Shown here one piece after another: positions 1 through 8,830 of a stretch of DNA of 64,000 nucleotides. Position numbers and translations under genes: made by a program. This stretch comes from Accumulibacter jenkinsii (GTDB lineage Bacteria > Pseudomonadota > Gammaproteobacteria > Burkholderiales > Rhodocyclaceae): assembly GCA_036625225.1 (NCBI GenBank), contig JAZKUF010000004.1, positions 310,001-374,000 on the forward strand, in the 5' to 3' direction. The stretch's first letter is position 1. Every line of letters begins with the position of its first letter. The notes under the pieces are model-generated. The model saw only the letters and a list, made by a program, of their open reading frames with translations. It was not told where the DNA came from and ran no database searches.

Positions 1-4
1 CCTG

Positions 5-1348
5 ATGCCCCTGAAATCGAGCGCCGGCCGCTGCAGCTTCGTGCTGGCGGCCCTTCTGTCTGCCGCGCCGGTCTTCGGTGCCGACCTGCTGCAGGTCTAT
101 CGCGACGCGCTAAGCTACGACGCCCAGTACGCCGCCGCGCGGGCGACTGCCGAAGCCGGTCGCGAGCGGCAGCCGCAGGCGCTGGCCGGTCTGCTGCCGA
201 CGATAGGCGCCAGCGGCAACACCTTCTGGAACGACACCCGCTACCAAAGCCAGCTCGGCGCAGCCCGGCAGACTTACGACAACCGCTACAACAGCAATAC
301 TTATGGCATCAACCTGACGCAGCCGCTGTTCCGCTGGCAGAATTTCGTCCAGTACGACCAGTCGAAGTTGCTGGTGATGCAGACCGAGGCCAACTTCGCG
401 CAGGCCGGACAGGATCTGATCCTGCGCGTCGCCCAGGCCTACTTCGACGTCCTCTTGGCGATCGAGAACCTGCGTGCGGTGCAGGCCAACAGGACGGCGA
501 TCGCGCAGCAGCTCGAGCAGGCGAAGAAGAACTTCGAGGTCGGCACGGCAACGATCACCGACACCTACGAGTCGCAGTCGCGCTTCGACCTCGCGACAGC
601 TCAGGAGATTGCCGCCGACAACGAACTCGAAGTCAGACGCTATGCCCTGCGCGTGCTGATCGGCAGGGATCCGGGCGAACTCAACCGTCTGCAACCGAAA
701 GCGATCATGGCACCGCCGCAACCGGCCAGCATGGAGCCCTGGGTGGACGCCGCCGAACGCGACAGCTTCGTCGTGCAGGCCCAGCAGGCGGCTGCCGAAG
801 CCGCGGCCAAAGCGGTCGAGATCAATCGTGCCGGCCATTATCCGACCCTCGACGTGGTCGCCAACTACGGCCAGAACAACGGCCCGGGGCAGCTGGGCGC
901 CGGCTCGATCGACACGACGACCCAGCAGATCGGTCTGCAGGTGAACATCCCGATCTTTCAGGGGGGTGCGGTCAATTCACGGGTCCGCGAAGCAGCGGCG
1001 AGGCGAGACGCCGAGTTCGCCAGCCTCGACAATGTCAAACGCAACTCGGCGCTCACGGCGCGCCAGTCCTACCTCGGCGTGGTCAATGGCCTGGCCGAGA
1101 TGCGGGCACTCGAAGCGGCGCTGGTGTCGAGTCTGAGCTCGCTCGAATCGAACCGGCTCGGTTACGAGGTCGGCGTGCGGATCAACATCGACGTCCTCAA
1201 CGCGGAGAACCAGGTCTACGTGACCCGCCGCGACCTCGCCCGCGCGCGTTTCACCACCCTCCTCTCGCAGTTGCGCTTGCAGGCCGCCGTCGGCGCGCTC
1301 GGCGAAAGCGATATCGAGCGCATCAACGCCCTGCTGGAAGCGCCATGA
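5..1348 (+). CDS. tolC: TolC family outer membrane efflux/secretion channel
   Basis: Outer-membrane duct of the TolC family, which carries substrates of type I secretion systems or RND pumps across the periplasm and outer membrane. The 447-residue product begins with a signal peptide (hydrophobic core about residues 11-21, likely cleavage after VFGA near residue 26). The rest shows two long Ala/Gln/Arg-rich helical halves, each containing the Asn-rich and Tyr-rich strand segments usual for TolC; late blocks such as SYLGVVNGLAE and DVLNAENQVY are typical. ATG at 5 is used; its ribosome binding site lies outside the window. The gene converges on waaA and the two frames overlap tail to tail by 26 bp. 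The partner pump or secretion ATPase is not visible, so the substrate is unknown. Confidence 0.9.
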   Translation: MPLKSSAGRCSFVLAALLSAAPVFGADLLQVYRDALSYDAQYAAARATAEAGRERQPQALAGLLPTIGASGNTFWNDTRYQSQLGAARQTYDNRYNSNTYGINLTQPLFRWQNFVQYDQSKLLVMQTEANFAQAGQDLILRVAQAYFDVLLAIENLRAVQANRTAIAQQLEQAKKNFEVGTATITDTYESQSRFDLATAQEIAADNELEVRRYALRVLIGRDPGELNRLQPKAIMAPPQPASMEPWVDAAERDSFVVQAQQAAAEAAAKAVEINRAGHYPTLDVVANYGQNNGPGQLGAGSIDTTTQQIGLQVNIPIFQGGAVNSRVREAAARRDAEFASLDNVKRNSALTARQSYLGVVNGLAEMRALEAALVSSLSSLESNRLGYEVGVRINIDVLNAENQVYVTRRDLARARFTTLLSQLRLQAAVGALGESDIERINALLEAP

Positions 1349-2597
1349 GCTGGTCGATCAGCATCAGGGTACGGACCGTGGCGCCGCGGTGTACCTGGCT
1401 GAAGGTGAGGGCGGCGCGACGCATGCCGAGCAACTGCGGCCGGTCGCCGAGCAGCTCCGCCGCGACAAGCGCTGCGTCGGCCGCGTCAATCACTCGGCGC
1501 GCAGCGCCGCAGGCGATGGCATCGACACTCGCCTCGGCAAAATTGAAGCTGTGCGGCCCGACCAGGACCGGACAGCCGCAGGCCGCCGCCTCGATCAGAT
1601 TCTGACCGCCGAAGGGGCGCAGCGTACCGCCGATCAGCGCCAGATCCGCGACGGCGTAATAAGCCGCCATCTCGCCCATGCTGTCGCCCAGCCAGACCTG
1701 CGTTGCCAGACTCGGCAGGTGACCCTCGCTTCGCCGGCAGCAAGTCAGGCGGCGCGCGGCGACGAGTTCCGCGACTTCGGCAAAACGTTGCGGGTGACGC
1801 GGCACAAGAACCAGCAGCAGGCCGGGACAAGCGAGCGCAGCGAAAGCGTCGAGAATCAGCGCTTCCTCGCCTTCACGAGTACTGGCGGCGAGCCAGACCG
1901 GGCGGTGGCTCAGCGCCTGTCGCCAGAAGGCTCCCTGCTGCAGCTTTTCTGCTGCCGGCGTCGCGTCGAATTTGAGGTTGCCGCAGATGCTGATGGCGCA
2001 CGCGCCGAGCTGCTGCAGACGCTCGCCATCCGCCGCCGTCTGCGCGGCGATAGCGCTCAGCGAGGCCAGCGCCGGACCGATCAGGTGCTGCAGTCGACGG
2101 TAGCCCCGCTGCGAACGAACCGACAGGCGGGCGTTGATCAAAGCCACCGGCAGCCGGCGGCGGCGGGCAGCGTCAAGCAGGTTGGGCCACAATTCGGTCT
2201 CCATCAGGAGGCCGATCTGCGGCCGGAAGTGATCGAGAAAGCGCCCCGCGGTCGCCGGCAGATCGTAGGGCAGGTAAGCCTGCGTCAGCCGTCCGGGATG
2301 GCGCTCGATGAGCGCGCGACCGGTCGCGCGACCGGTCGGCGTCATGTGCGTCAGAAGCAGCGCGTGGCCAGGGTAGCGCTCGAGCAAGGCGGCGATCAGC
2401 GGCTCGGCAGCACGCGTTTCGCCGACCGAAACGGCGTGCAGCCAGATCAGCGGTGCCGTCGGGCGCGGCGCGTAGAAACCGTGCCGCTCGCCCAGGTGGT
2501 GCAGGTATTCCGGTTGCCGGCGCGCCCGCCACAAGAGACGCAACCAGATCAGCGGCATGGCGAGCGTAAAGAGCAGCGAGTAGACGGCCCGCGCCAT
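1323..2597 (-). CDS. waaA: 3-deoxy-D-manno-octulosonic acid (Kdo) transferase
   Basis: Transfers Kdo from CMP-Kdo to the lipid A precursor on the cytoplasmic face of the inner membrane, the first step of LPS core assembly. The 424-residue protein starts with a membrane anchor (MARAVYSLLFTLAMPLIWL), followed by the family motif SVGE that carries the catalytic Glu, then METELWPN and LINARLS, and a GT-B C-terminal half ending with GGTLRPFGGQNLIEAA. The open frame continues upstream, but the MARAVYS start fits the family N-terminus. It also overlaps the waaC stop codon as ATGA, which implies translational coupling. Number of Kdo residues added cannot be read from sequence. Confidence 0.92.
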   Translation of the reverse strand: MARAVYSLLFTLAMPLIWLRLLWRARRQPEYLHHLGERHGFYAPRPTAPLIWLHAVSVGETRAAEPLIAALLERYPGHALLLTHMTPTGRATGRALIERHPGRLTQAYLPYDLPATAGRFLDHFRPQIGLLMETELWPNLLDAARRRRLPVALINARLSVRSQRGYRRLQHLIGPALASLSAIAAQTAADGERLQQLGACAISICGNLKFDATPAAEKLQQGAFWRQALSHRPVWLAASTREGEEALILDAFAALACPGLLLVLVPRHPQRFAEVAELVAARRLTCCRRSEGHLPSLATQVWLGDSMGEMAAYYAVADLALIGGTLRPFGGQNLIEAAACGCPVLVGPHSFNFAEASVDAIACGAARRVIDAADAALVAAELLGDRPQLLGMRRAALTFSQVHRGATVRTLMLIDQLMALPAGR

Positions 2598-3550
2598 CAG
2601 CGCAGCGCCTGTTCGGCGACCCGCAGCACCTCGGCGACCAGGGGTGGGGCACCGACGCCGCCGAGATTGCGCACGAAGCCGATGCCGTAGACGCCGGTCA
2701 GCGCCGGGTCGGTCGCCACGTAGACGGCGATCGTCGGCACGCGCAAGGCCGCAGCCAGATGCACGAGACCGGTGTCGACACCGATCGCGAGGCTCGCCCG
2801 GGCCAGCAGCGCAGCCACCTGCGGCAGTTGCAGCGGCGGCGCGACGACGGCGCCGGCAACCGCCGCCGCGATCCGTTCGGCCCGCTCTCGTTCGCGTGCG
2901 CTGCCGGCCGGCAGAACGGGCCGCAGGCCCTCTTCGAGCAGCGCCTCGGCGAGCGCGCACCAGTACCTTTCCGGCCACAGTTTGTCGTCACGGCTGGTCG
3001 CCGTCAGGAGCACTGCCAGGCGTTCGCCAGCGAGCCAGCGGCGATCGATGGTCGGCGCCACGATGCCGTAGTCGAGCGGCAGGTCGACGGCGTAATCGAA
3101 CGCGGCGGCGGCGAGCCAGCGGTTGCGCTGCACCGCATGCACATTGCGCGGGATGACGAAGGTCGCGTCGTAGAAGCGGGCCGCGAGCGGTTCGCGCGCC
3201 ACCTCGGCCGCGTAGCCGAGACGCCGGCCCTGCGCCTGGCGTGCGATCAGGGCGCTCTTCAGCAAGCCTTGCGTGTCGAGCACTGCGTCATAGCGCGTGG
3301 CGGCGATGCGGCGCCGGAAGTCACCGATTTCGCGCCAGGTGGCGAGGCTGCCGAGGTGCCGGCGCCAACGCCGGATGGCCACCGGAATCACCTGACCGAC
3401 CGCGTAATGCAGGCGTGGCAGGTCGGCAAAGCCTTCCTCGACACACCAGTCGATCTGCGCTTCGGGAAAGATCAGCCGGAGATCACTGACCACCGGCAGG
3501 TTGTGAATGACATCACCGAGCGACGATGTTTTTACCAGTAGGATGCGCAT
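2597..3550 (-). CDS. waaC: ADP-heptose:LPS heptosyltransferase I
   Basis: Adds the first heptose to Kdo in the LPS inner core (GT9 family, cytoplasmic). The 317-residue product opens with MRILLVKTSSLGDVIHNLP, the characteristic heptosyltransferase N-terminus, and has the C-terminal nucleotide-sugar site around GVDTGLVHLAAALRVPTIAVY. The reading frame stays open far upstream through manC in antisense, which is an artefact of high GC; the MRILL start is the family start. It is the first gene of a two-gene waaC-waaA operon, with ATGA overlap to waaA, and is divergent from manC across 108 bp that should hold both promoters. Confidence 0.93.
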   Translation of the reverse strand: MRILLVKTSSLGDVIHNLPVVSDLRLIFPEAQIDWCVEEGFADLPRLHYAVGQVIPVAIRRWRRHLGSLATWREIGDFRRRIAATRYDAVLDTQGLLKSALIARQAQGRRLGYAAEVAREPLAARFYDATFVIPRNVHAVQRNRWLAAAAFDYAVDLPLDYGIVAPTIDRRWLAGERLAVLLTATSRDDKLWPERYWCALAEALLEEGLRPVLPAGSARERERAERIAAAVAGAVVAPPLQLPQVAALLARASLAIGVDTGLVHLAAALRVPTIAVYVATDPALTGVYGIGFVRNLGGVGAPPLVAEVLRVAEQALR

Positions 3551-3596
3551 CGTCGGATCAGAATCGAGAAGAGGGGTAGTGATCGGATAAGGCCGC

Positions 3597-3604
3597 ATTA
3601 TAAT
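3597..3604. promoter_or_regulatory. Candidate bidirectional -10 element between waaC and manC
   Basis: The 108-bp divergent intergenic space holds the palindrome ATTATAAT. It reads TATAAT on both strands (3599-3604 on +, 3597-3602 on -) and could serve manC and waaC. No good -35 hexamer is seen on either side, so this is a weak inference. Confidence 0.35.
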
Positions 3605-3658
3605 GCTGCCTCCCGCGATTCTTTCCCGGCCAATACGCCGTGTCTGGAGACATTCTGA

Positions 3659-5080
3659 ATGCATTCCCCCGTGATTCGCCCGGTGATTCTCTGCGGAGGT
3701 TCCGGAACCCGTTTGTGGCCGCTCTCGCGAACCCATTACCCGAAGCAGTTTCTTCGCCTGGTCGATGATCTGTCCCTGCTCCAGAACACCCTGCGACGAC
3801 TCGATGGGCTGCCGGGGCTCGGCAAGACGATCGCGGTGGCCAACGAACACCATCGCTTCCTGGTCGCCGAGCAGTTCCTCGAGATCGGACTCACGGCCGA
3901 CATCCTGCTCGAACCGGCCGCCCGCAACACGGCGCCAGCGGTCGCCGCGGCCGCTTTGCAGACGGTCAGCGAAACCGGCGGGCAAACCTCTGCCCTGCTG
4001 CTGGTCCTTCCCTCCGACCACGTGATCAGCAATGTGGCGGCTTTTCAGGCAGCGGTCCTGGCGGCCGTGCCGCACGCCGAAGCGGGTGCACTGGTCACCT
4101 TTGGCGTGCAGGCCGATCGCCCGGAAACCGGCTACGGCTATATTCGGCGCGGCGAGCCGCTGGCCGATGGCTACCACCTCGACCGCTTCGTCGAGAAGCC
4201 GGATCCCGAGACCGCACAAACCTACCTCGATTCCGGTGAGTACTACTGGAACAGCGGCATGTTCCTTTTCCGCGCCGACAGTTACCTCGCGGCACTCGAA
4301 CGTTTCGCTCCCGGCATTGGCGAGTGCGTGGCGAGGGCAGTCACGGCGGCGCGGCGCGATCTCGATTTTCTGCGCCTCGATGCGCTCGCTTTCGCCGAGA
4401 GTCCTGCCATCTCGATCGACTACGCGGTGATGGAGAAGACCGACCGCGGTGTCGTGATTCCGCTCGCTGCCGGCTGGAACGACATTGGCGCCTGGGACGC
4501 GCTGTCGACCATCCGACCGGCCGACGGCAACAGCAATACGCAGCGTGGCGACGTGCTGAGCATCGACACCCTCAATTCCGTCCTCTTCTCGGAAGGCCGC
4601 TTGCTCGCCACGGTCGGCGTCCGGGATCTGATCGTCATCGCCACGCCGGACGCGGTGCTCGTCGCCGACAAGGCGAAAGCCCAGGAAGTCAAGGGGCTGG
4701 TCGAGGAGTTGAAGCGCTGCGCCCGTTCCGAAACCGAATTCAGGCACATCGTCCATCGCCCCTGGGGCAGCTACGAAGGCCTCGCGCACGGCCCGCGCTA
4801 TCAGGTCAAACGCATCCTGGTCAAGCCGGGGTCCAGTCTCAGCCTGCAGAAGCACCATCATCGCGCCGAACACTGGGTGGTCGTCAAGGGCACTGCGGTG
4901 ATCGTTCGCGGCGACGAATCGCTGCTGCTTTCCGAGAACGAGTCGACCTACATTCCGCTCGGCGTCGTGCATCGCCTCGAGAACCCCGGCAAGATCGATC
5001 TCGAAATCGTCGAGGTCCAGTCCGGCAGCTACCTCGGAGAGGACGATATCGTTCGCCTCGAAGACAGCTACGGCCGCTGA
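3659..5080 (+). CDS. manC: Mannose-1-phosphate guanylyltransferase / mannose-6-phosphate isomerase
   Basis: Bifunctional type II enzyme making GDP-mannose, the precursor for mannose-, fucose- or rhamnose-containing exopolysaccharide and LPS. The 473-residue length is normal. The N-terminal nucleotidyltransferase has the pyrophosphorylase signature ILCGGSGTRLWPLSR at residues 10-24 and FVEKPD further on. The C-terminal cupin-type isomerase domain has RPWGSYE, then QKHHHRAEHWVVV with the metal-binding histidines. ATG at 3659 follows GGAGA. It stands alone upstream of rfbB with a 95-bp gap, in a nucleotide-sugar cluster. Which polymer uses the GDP-mannose is not shown. Confidence 0.92.
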   Translation: MHSPVIRPVILCGGSGTRLWPLSRTHYPKQFLRLVDDLSLLQNTLRRLDGLPGLGKTIAVANEHHRFLVAEQFLEIGLTADILLEPAARNTAPAVAAAALQTVSETGGQTSALLLVLPSDHVISNVAAFQAAVLAAVPHAEAGALVTFGVQADRPETGYGYIRRGEPLADGYHLDRFVEKPDPETAQTYLDSGEYYWNSGMFLFRADSYLAALERFAPGIGECVARAVTAARRDLDFLRLDALAFAESPAISIDYAVMEKTDRGVVIPLAAGWNDIGAWDALSTIRPADGNSNTQRGDVLSIDTLNSVLFSEGRLLATVGVRDLIVIATPDAVLVADKAKAQEVKGLVEELKRCARSETEFRHIVHRPWGSYEGLAHGPRYQVKRILVKPGSSLSLQKHHHRAEHWVVVKGTAVIVRGDESLLLSENESTYIPLGVVHRLENPGKIDLEIVEVQSGSYLGEDDIVRLEDSYGR

Positions 5081-5175
5081 GCTGCACGTGCCGGACCGGC
5101 CTGGCCGGCTTCATGCCTCGCCGGTTGAAGGCGTCGCCGGCTTTCTCCCCAGAACCTGACTGAAAGGTCTTCCCC

Positions 5176-6243
5176 ATGATTTTGGTCACCGGCGGCGCCG
5201 GCTTCATCGGCGCCAACTTTGTTCTGGACTGGCTCGCACAGAGCGACGAAGCCCTCATCAACCTCGACAAGCTGACCTATGCCGGTAATCGCGAAAACCT
5301 CGCCGCGCTGGCCGGTGATCCGCGGCACCTCTTCGTGCAGGGCGACATCGGCGACCGCGACCTGACGAGCCACCTGCTCGCCCGGCACCAGCCGCGCGCG
5401 GTCATCAACTTCGCCGCCGAATCGCACGTCGATCGCTCGATCCATGGTCCGGAGGACTTCATCCAGACCAATATCGTCGGCACCTTCCACCTGCTCGAAG
5501 CGGTGCGCGAATACTGGAGCCGGCTGCCCGACGAGAACCGACAGGCGTTTCGTTTCCTGCACGTCTCGACCGACGAAGTTTACGGTTCGCTGACCCGTGA
5601 AGATCCCGCGTTCTGCGAAACCCACCGTTACGAACCCAACAGCCCCTACTCGGCGAGCAAGGCGGCGAGCGACCATCTGGTGCGCGCCTACCACCACACC
5701 TATGGCCTGCCGGTACTGACCACCAACTGCTCGAACAACTACGGCCCCTACCACTTTCCCGAGAAGCTGATCCCGCTGATGATCGTCAATGCCCTGGCCG
5801 GCAAGCCCCTGCCGGTCTATGGCGACGGCCAGCAGATTCGCGACTGGCTTTACGTCGCAGACCACTGCAGCGCCATCCGGCGGGTCCTCGCCGCCGGCCG
5901 GACGGGAGAAACCTACAACATCGGCGGCTGGAACGAAAAACCCAATCTCGAGATCGTGCACACGGTCTGCGCCCTGCTCGACGAACTGCGCCCGCGGGCC
6001 GACGGCAAACCCTACCGCGAACAGATCAGCTACGTCGCCGATCGGCCCGGCCACGATCGGCGTTACGCGATCGACGCCCGCAAGATCGAACGGGAACTCG
6101 GCTGGAAACCCGCCGAAACCTTCGCCACCGGCATCCGCAAGACCGTCCTCTGGTATCTCGCCCATCAGGACTGGGTGAGCCATGTCCAGTCCGGCGCCTA
6201 TCGCGACTGGGTGGAGAAGCACTACGGCGGCAGCGAGGCATGA
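5176..6243 (+). CDS. rfbB: dTDP-glucose 4,6-dehydratase
   Basis: Second enzyme of dTDP-L-rhamnose synthesis; an extended SDR using NAD. Visible are the Rossmann motif GGAGFIGANF at residues 6-15, the STDEVYG segment with catalytic Asp-Glu, and the YSASKAASD segment with the active Tyr-x3-Lys. The 355-residue length is typical. ATG at 5176 is preceded by GAAAGG at the right spacing. The stop overlaps the rfbD start as ATGA, so the pair is translated together. rfbA and rfbC, normally in the same cluster, do not follow here. Confidence 0.95.
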   Translation: MILVTGGAGFIGANFVLDWLAQSDEALINLDKLTYAGNRENLAALAGDPRHLFVQGDIGDRDLTSHLLARHQPRAVINFAAESHVDRSIHGPEDFIQTNIVGTFHLLEAVREYWSRLPDENRQAFRFLHVSTDEVYGSLTREDPAFCETHRYEPNSPYSASKAASDHLVRAYHHTYGLPVLTTNCSNNYGPYHFPEKLIPLMIVNALAGKPLPVYGDGQQIRDWLYVADHCSAIRRVLAAGRTGETYNIGGWNEKPNLEIVHTVCALLDELRPRADGKPYREQISYVADRPGHDRRYAIDARKIERELGWKPAETFATGIRKTVLWYLAHQDWVSHVQSGAYRDWVEKHYGGSEA

Positions 6244-7136
6244 GGATCCTGCTCTTCGGCAAGCGCGGACAGGTCGGCTGGGAGCTGCAGCGCAGCCTGG
6301 CGCCGCTCGGCGAGGTCATCGCTCTCGACAGCGAAGGTCAGGGCAGCCTGTGCGGCGATTTCACCGATCTCGCCGGCCTCGCGGCGTGCGTGCGTGCGGT
6401 CGCCCCGGACATCATCGTGAACGCCGCCGCCCACACCGCGGTCGACCGGGCAGAGTCGGAGCCTGAACTCGCGCGGACGATCAACGCGCTGGCGCCCGGC
6501 GTCCTGGCCGACGAAGCCGGCCGGCTGGGTGCCTGGCTGATCCATTACTCGACCGACTATGTCTTTGACGGCAGCGGCGAAACGCCCTGGCACGAGAATG
6601 ATCCGACCGGACCGCTCGGCACCTATGGGCGGACCAAGCTCGAAGGCGAGCAAGGGGTCGCCTCTTGCCCGAAGCATCTGATCTTTCGCACCAGCTGGGT
6701 CTATGCGGCGCGCGGCCACAACTTTGCCCGTACCATGCTGCGCCTGGCCTGCGAGCGCGATCAGCTGAGGGTGGTCGAGGACCAGATCGGTGCGCCGACC
6801 GGCGCCGAACTGCTGGCCGATGTCACCGCGCACGCGCTGAGCAAGGTGCAGCAGCAAGCGGGTCTCGCCGGCCTTTACCATCTGGCGGCGGCGGGCGAAA
6901 CCAGCTGGCTCGGCTACGCCCGGCACGTCATCGCCCACGCCCGCCAGGCCGGCCAGGCGATCCGCGTTGCTCCGACGGCGATTGAAGGGGTGCCGAGCAG
7001 CGCCTACCCCTTGCCAGCCCCGCGCCCGAACAACTCGCGCCTGGCGACCGGCAAGTTGCAGGCGGCCTTCGGCATCACCCTGCCGGCCTGGCAGACCGGG
7101 GTGGACCGGATGCTCGAAGAAGTGCTCGGGCAGTAA
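6240..7136 (+). CDS. rfbD: dTDP-4-dehydrorhamnose reductase
   Basis: Final step of dTDP-L-rhamnose synthesis (RmlD family SDR, NAD(P)H dependent). The 298-residue protein has the N-terminal motif LLFGKRGQVGWELQ, then NAAAHTAVDRAE, the STDYVFDG segment, and YGRTKLEGE with the active-site Tyr and Lys. It overlaps rfbB by 4 bp. The next gene, 104 bp downstream, is an unrelated permease. rfbA (thymidylyltransferase) and rfbC (epimerase) must lie elsewhere if the pathway is complete. Confidence 0.94.
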   Translation: MRILLFGKRGQVGWELQRSLAPLGEVIALDSEGQGSLCGDFTDLAGLAACVRAVAPDIIVNAAAHTAVDRAESEPELARTINALAPGVLADEAGRLGAWLIHYSTDYVFDGSGETPWHENDPTGPLGTYGRTKLEGEQGVASCPKHLIFRTSWVYAARGHNFARTMLRLACERDQLRVVEDQIGAPTGAELLADVTAHALSKVQQQAGLAGLYHLAAAGETSWLGYARHVIAHARQAGQAIRVAPTAIEGVPSSAYPLPAPRPNNSRLATGKLQAAFGITLPAWQTGVDRMLEEVLGQ

Positions 7137-7240
7137 GACAAACGTCATGGCGCGCCGGCGAAGCGGCGAGCGGCGCGACACGCCCAGCGAAAATGGTGCG
7201 ATGATAGGCGGCTTCTGACAACCGACGACGGGAGAGCGGG

Positions 7241-8041
7241 ATGCTCTGGTGGCTCGCATACATCGCGCTGGGGCTGTTCACCGGTTTCTTCGCCGGTATG
7301 CTCGGCATTGGCGGCGGACTCGTCATGGTGCCGGCGCTGACCCTGCTGTTTACCGCCCAGGCGGGATTTCCGGCCACCGAGGTGCTGCATCTCGCGCTCG
7401 GCACATCGATGGCGACCATCCTGTTCACCGCGTTCGCCAGCCTGCGCGAGCACCATCGCCACCAGGCCGTTCTCTGGCCCGTGGTCTTCCAGATCACGCC
7501 GGGAATTCTTCTCGGAACAGTCCTCGGCACGCTCCTGGCTTCCAACGTTCCAACGCGGCCACTGGCGGTGTTCTTCGCCGTTTTCGTCTGCCTCGTCGCG
7601 CTCCAGATGATCCTCAACCTTAAGCCGAGCGCGACGCGGGAGTTGCCGGGCAGCAGCGGCGTCCTGGCGGTCGGCACCGGCATCGGCGCCGTCTCGGCGC
7701 TGGTGGCCATCGGCGGCGGGGCGATGACGGTGCCTTTCCTGACCTGGTGCAACGTCCGCGTGCAACAGGCCATTGGCACCTCGGCGGCGGTCGGCTTTCC
7801 GATTGCCATCGGCGGTTCACTGGGCTATCTCTTCAACGGCTGGGAGCACCCCGGCTTGCCACCGTGGAGCCTCGGCTACATCTATCTGCCGGCGCTCGCC
7901 TGGCTGGTGCCGACGAGCATGCTGACCGCACCGTTCGGGGCGAAGATGGCGCACCGCTTGCCGGTAGCCACCCTGAAACGCCTGTTCGCCGGCCTCCTCG
8001 TGGTGCTCGCCGGCAAGATGTTGTGGGGTCTCTTCGCCTGA
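7241..8041 (+). CDS. TauE/SafE family membrane permease
   Basis: Inner-membrane protein of the TauE/SafE (DUF81) family, usually linked to export of sulfite or other small organosulfur anions. The 266-residue chain has about eight hydrophobic segments and the family's two related halves, each with a Gly-rich turn (GMLGIGGGLVMVPAL near residues 22-36 and GIGAVSALVAIGGGAMTVPFL in the second half). ATG at 7241 follows a GGAGAG ribosome site. No sulfur-metabolism gene lies next to it, so the substrate is open. It converges on the crotonase gene with a 9-bp gap. Confidence 0.85.
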   Translation: MLWWLAYIALGLFTGFFAGMLGIGGGLVMVPALTLLFTAQAGFPATEVLHLALGTSMATILFTAFASLREHHRHQAVLWPVVFQITPGILLGTVLGTLLASNVPTRPLAVFFAVFVCLVALQMILNLKPSATRELPGSSGVLAVGTGIGAVSALVAIGGGAMTVPFLTWCNVRVQQAIGTSAAVGFPIAIGGSLGYLFNGWEHPGLPPWSLGYIYLPALAWLVPTSMLTAPFGAKMAHRLPVATLKRLFAGLLVVLAGKMLWGLFA

Positions 8042-8050
8042 GGCAGGCGA

Positions 8051-8830
8051 TCAGCGACCACGGAATCTCGGCTGGCGCTTGCCGACGAAAGCCGCCAGAC
8101 CTTCACGGTAATCCTCGCTTTCGAGGAAAGCAAAAGAGGCCCGCAACTCTTCGTCACTGAGCGGCGTATCGTGCTGCAAGCGGCGTATCCACTGCTTGTG
8201 CCAGGTCGCCACGAGCGGCGCGCCGGCACAGATGCGACGGGCGCTGGCGCCGGCTTCGGCGACCACTTCGGGGTCAGCGACGACGCGGTTCACGAGACCC
8301 TTGGCGAGCGCTTCCGGTGCCCCGACGATGCGGCCTTCGAGCAGCAGTTCGAGCACCGTCGCCCGCCCGGCAAGCCGCAACAGGCCTTCCATCTCGCCCG
8401 GGTACATCGAAAACCCCAGTTTATTGATGGGCACACCAAAGCGCGCCGACTCGCCGGCGATCCGCAGGTCACACTGTGCGGCGACCTCAAGGCCGCCACC
8501 GATGCACGCGCCCTCGATCAATGCGATGGTCGGATGGCGGCAGTCGAAGATCGCCTGCAAGGCGGCGCTGACCTCGGCATGATAGGCGAGCGCATGCTCG
8601 AGCGTGTCGCGGCGGCTCAGAAACTCCTCGATGTCGCCGCCGGCAGCAAAGGCCTGCCTGCCGTCGCCGCGCAGGACGACGCAGCGCACCGCAGCGTCGG
8701 CGGACAGTCCGCACAGCACGCTGGCCAGTTGCTGCCACATGGCAAAGTCGATCGCGTTGAGTTTGCCCGGATTCGACAGGGTGACCGTGGCGATTGCCCC
8801 TTCACGCGTGCAAAAGACGCTGCCGCTCAT
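8051..8830 (-). CDS. Crotonase-fold protein (enoyl-CoA hydratase/isomerase family), possibly methylmalonyl-CoA decarboxylase-like
   Basis: CoA-thioester enzyme of the crotonase superfamily, 259 residues. It has the oxyanion-hole segment FAAGGDI (about residues 61-67) and GGGLEVAAQCD with Glu115. The position of the second catalytic Glu of true hydratases (in the PE motif) is Ile135 in VPINKLGF, so ordinary enoyl-CoA hydration is unlikely. It overlaps the GntR regulator gene upstream (ATGA) and is divergent from mcm-meaB-pccBA. E. coli places a crotonase-type methylmalonyl-CoA decarboxylase beside its mutase, so a role on methylmalonyl- or propionyl-CoA is plausible, but this is inference from context. 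The start is chosen at the MSGSVF codon. Confidence 0.8.
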   Translation of the reverse strand: MSGSVFCTREGAIATVTLSNPGKLNAIDFAMWQQLASVLCGLSADAAVRCVVLRGDGRQAFAAGGDIEEFLSRRDTLEHALAYHAEVSAALQAIFDCRHPTIALIEGACIGGGLEVAAQCDLRIAGESARFGVPINKLGFSMYPGEMEGLLRLAGRATVLELLLEGRIVGAPEALAKGLVNRVVADPEVVAEAGASARRICAGAPLVATWHKQWIRRLQHDTPLSDEELRASFAFLESEDYREGLAAFVGKRQPRFRGR

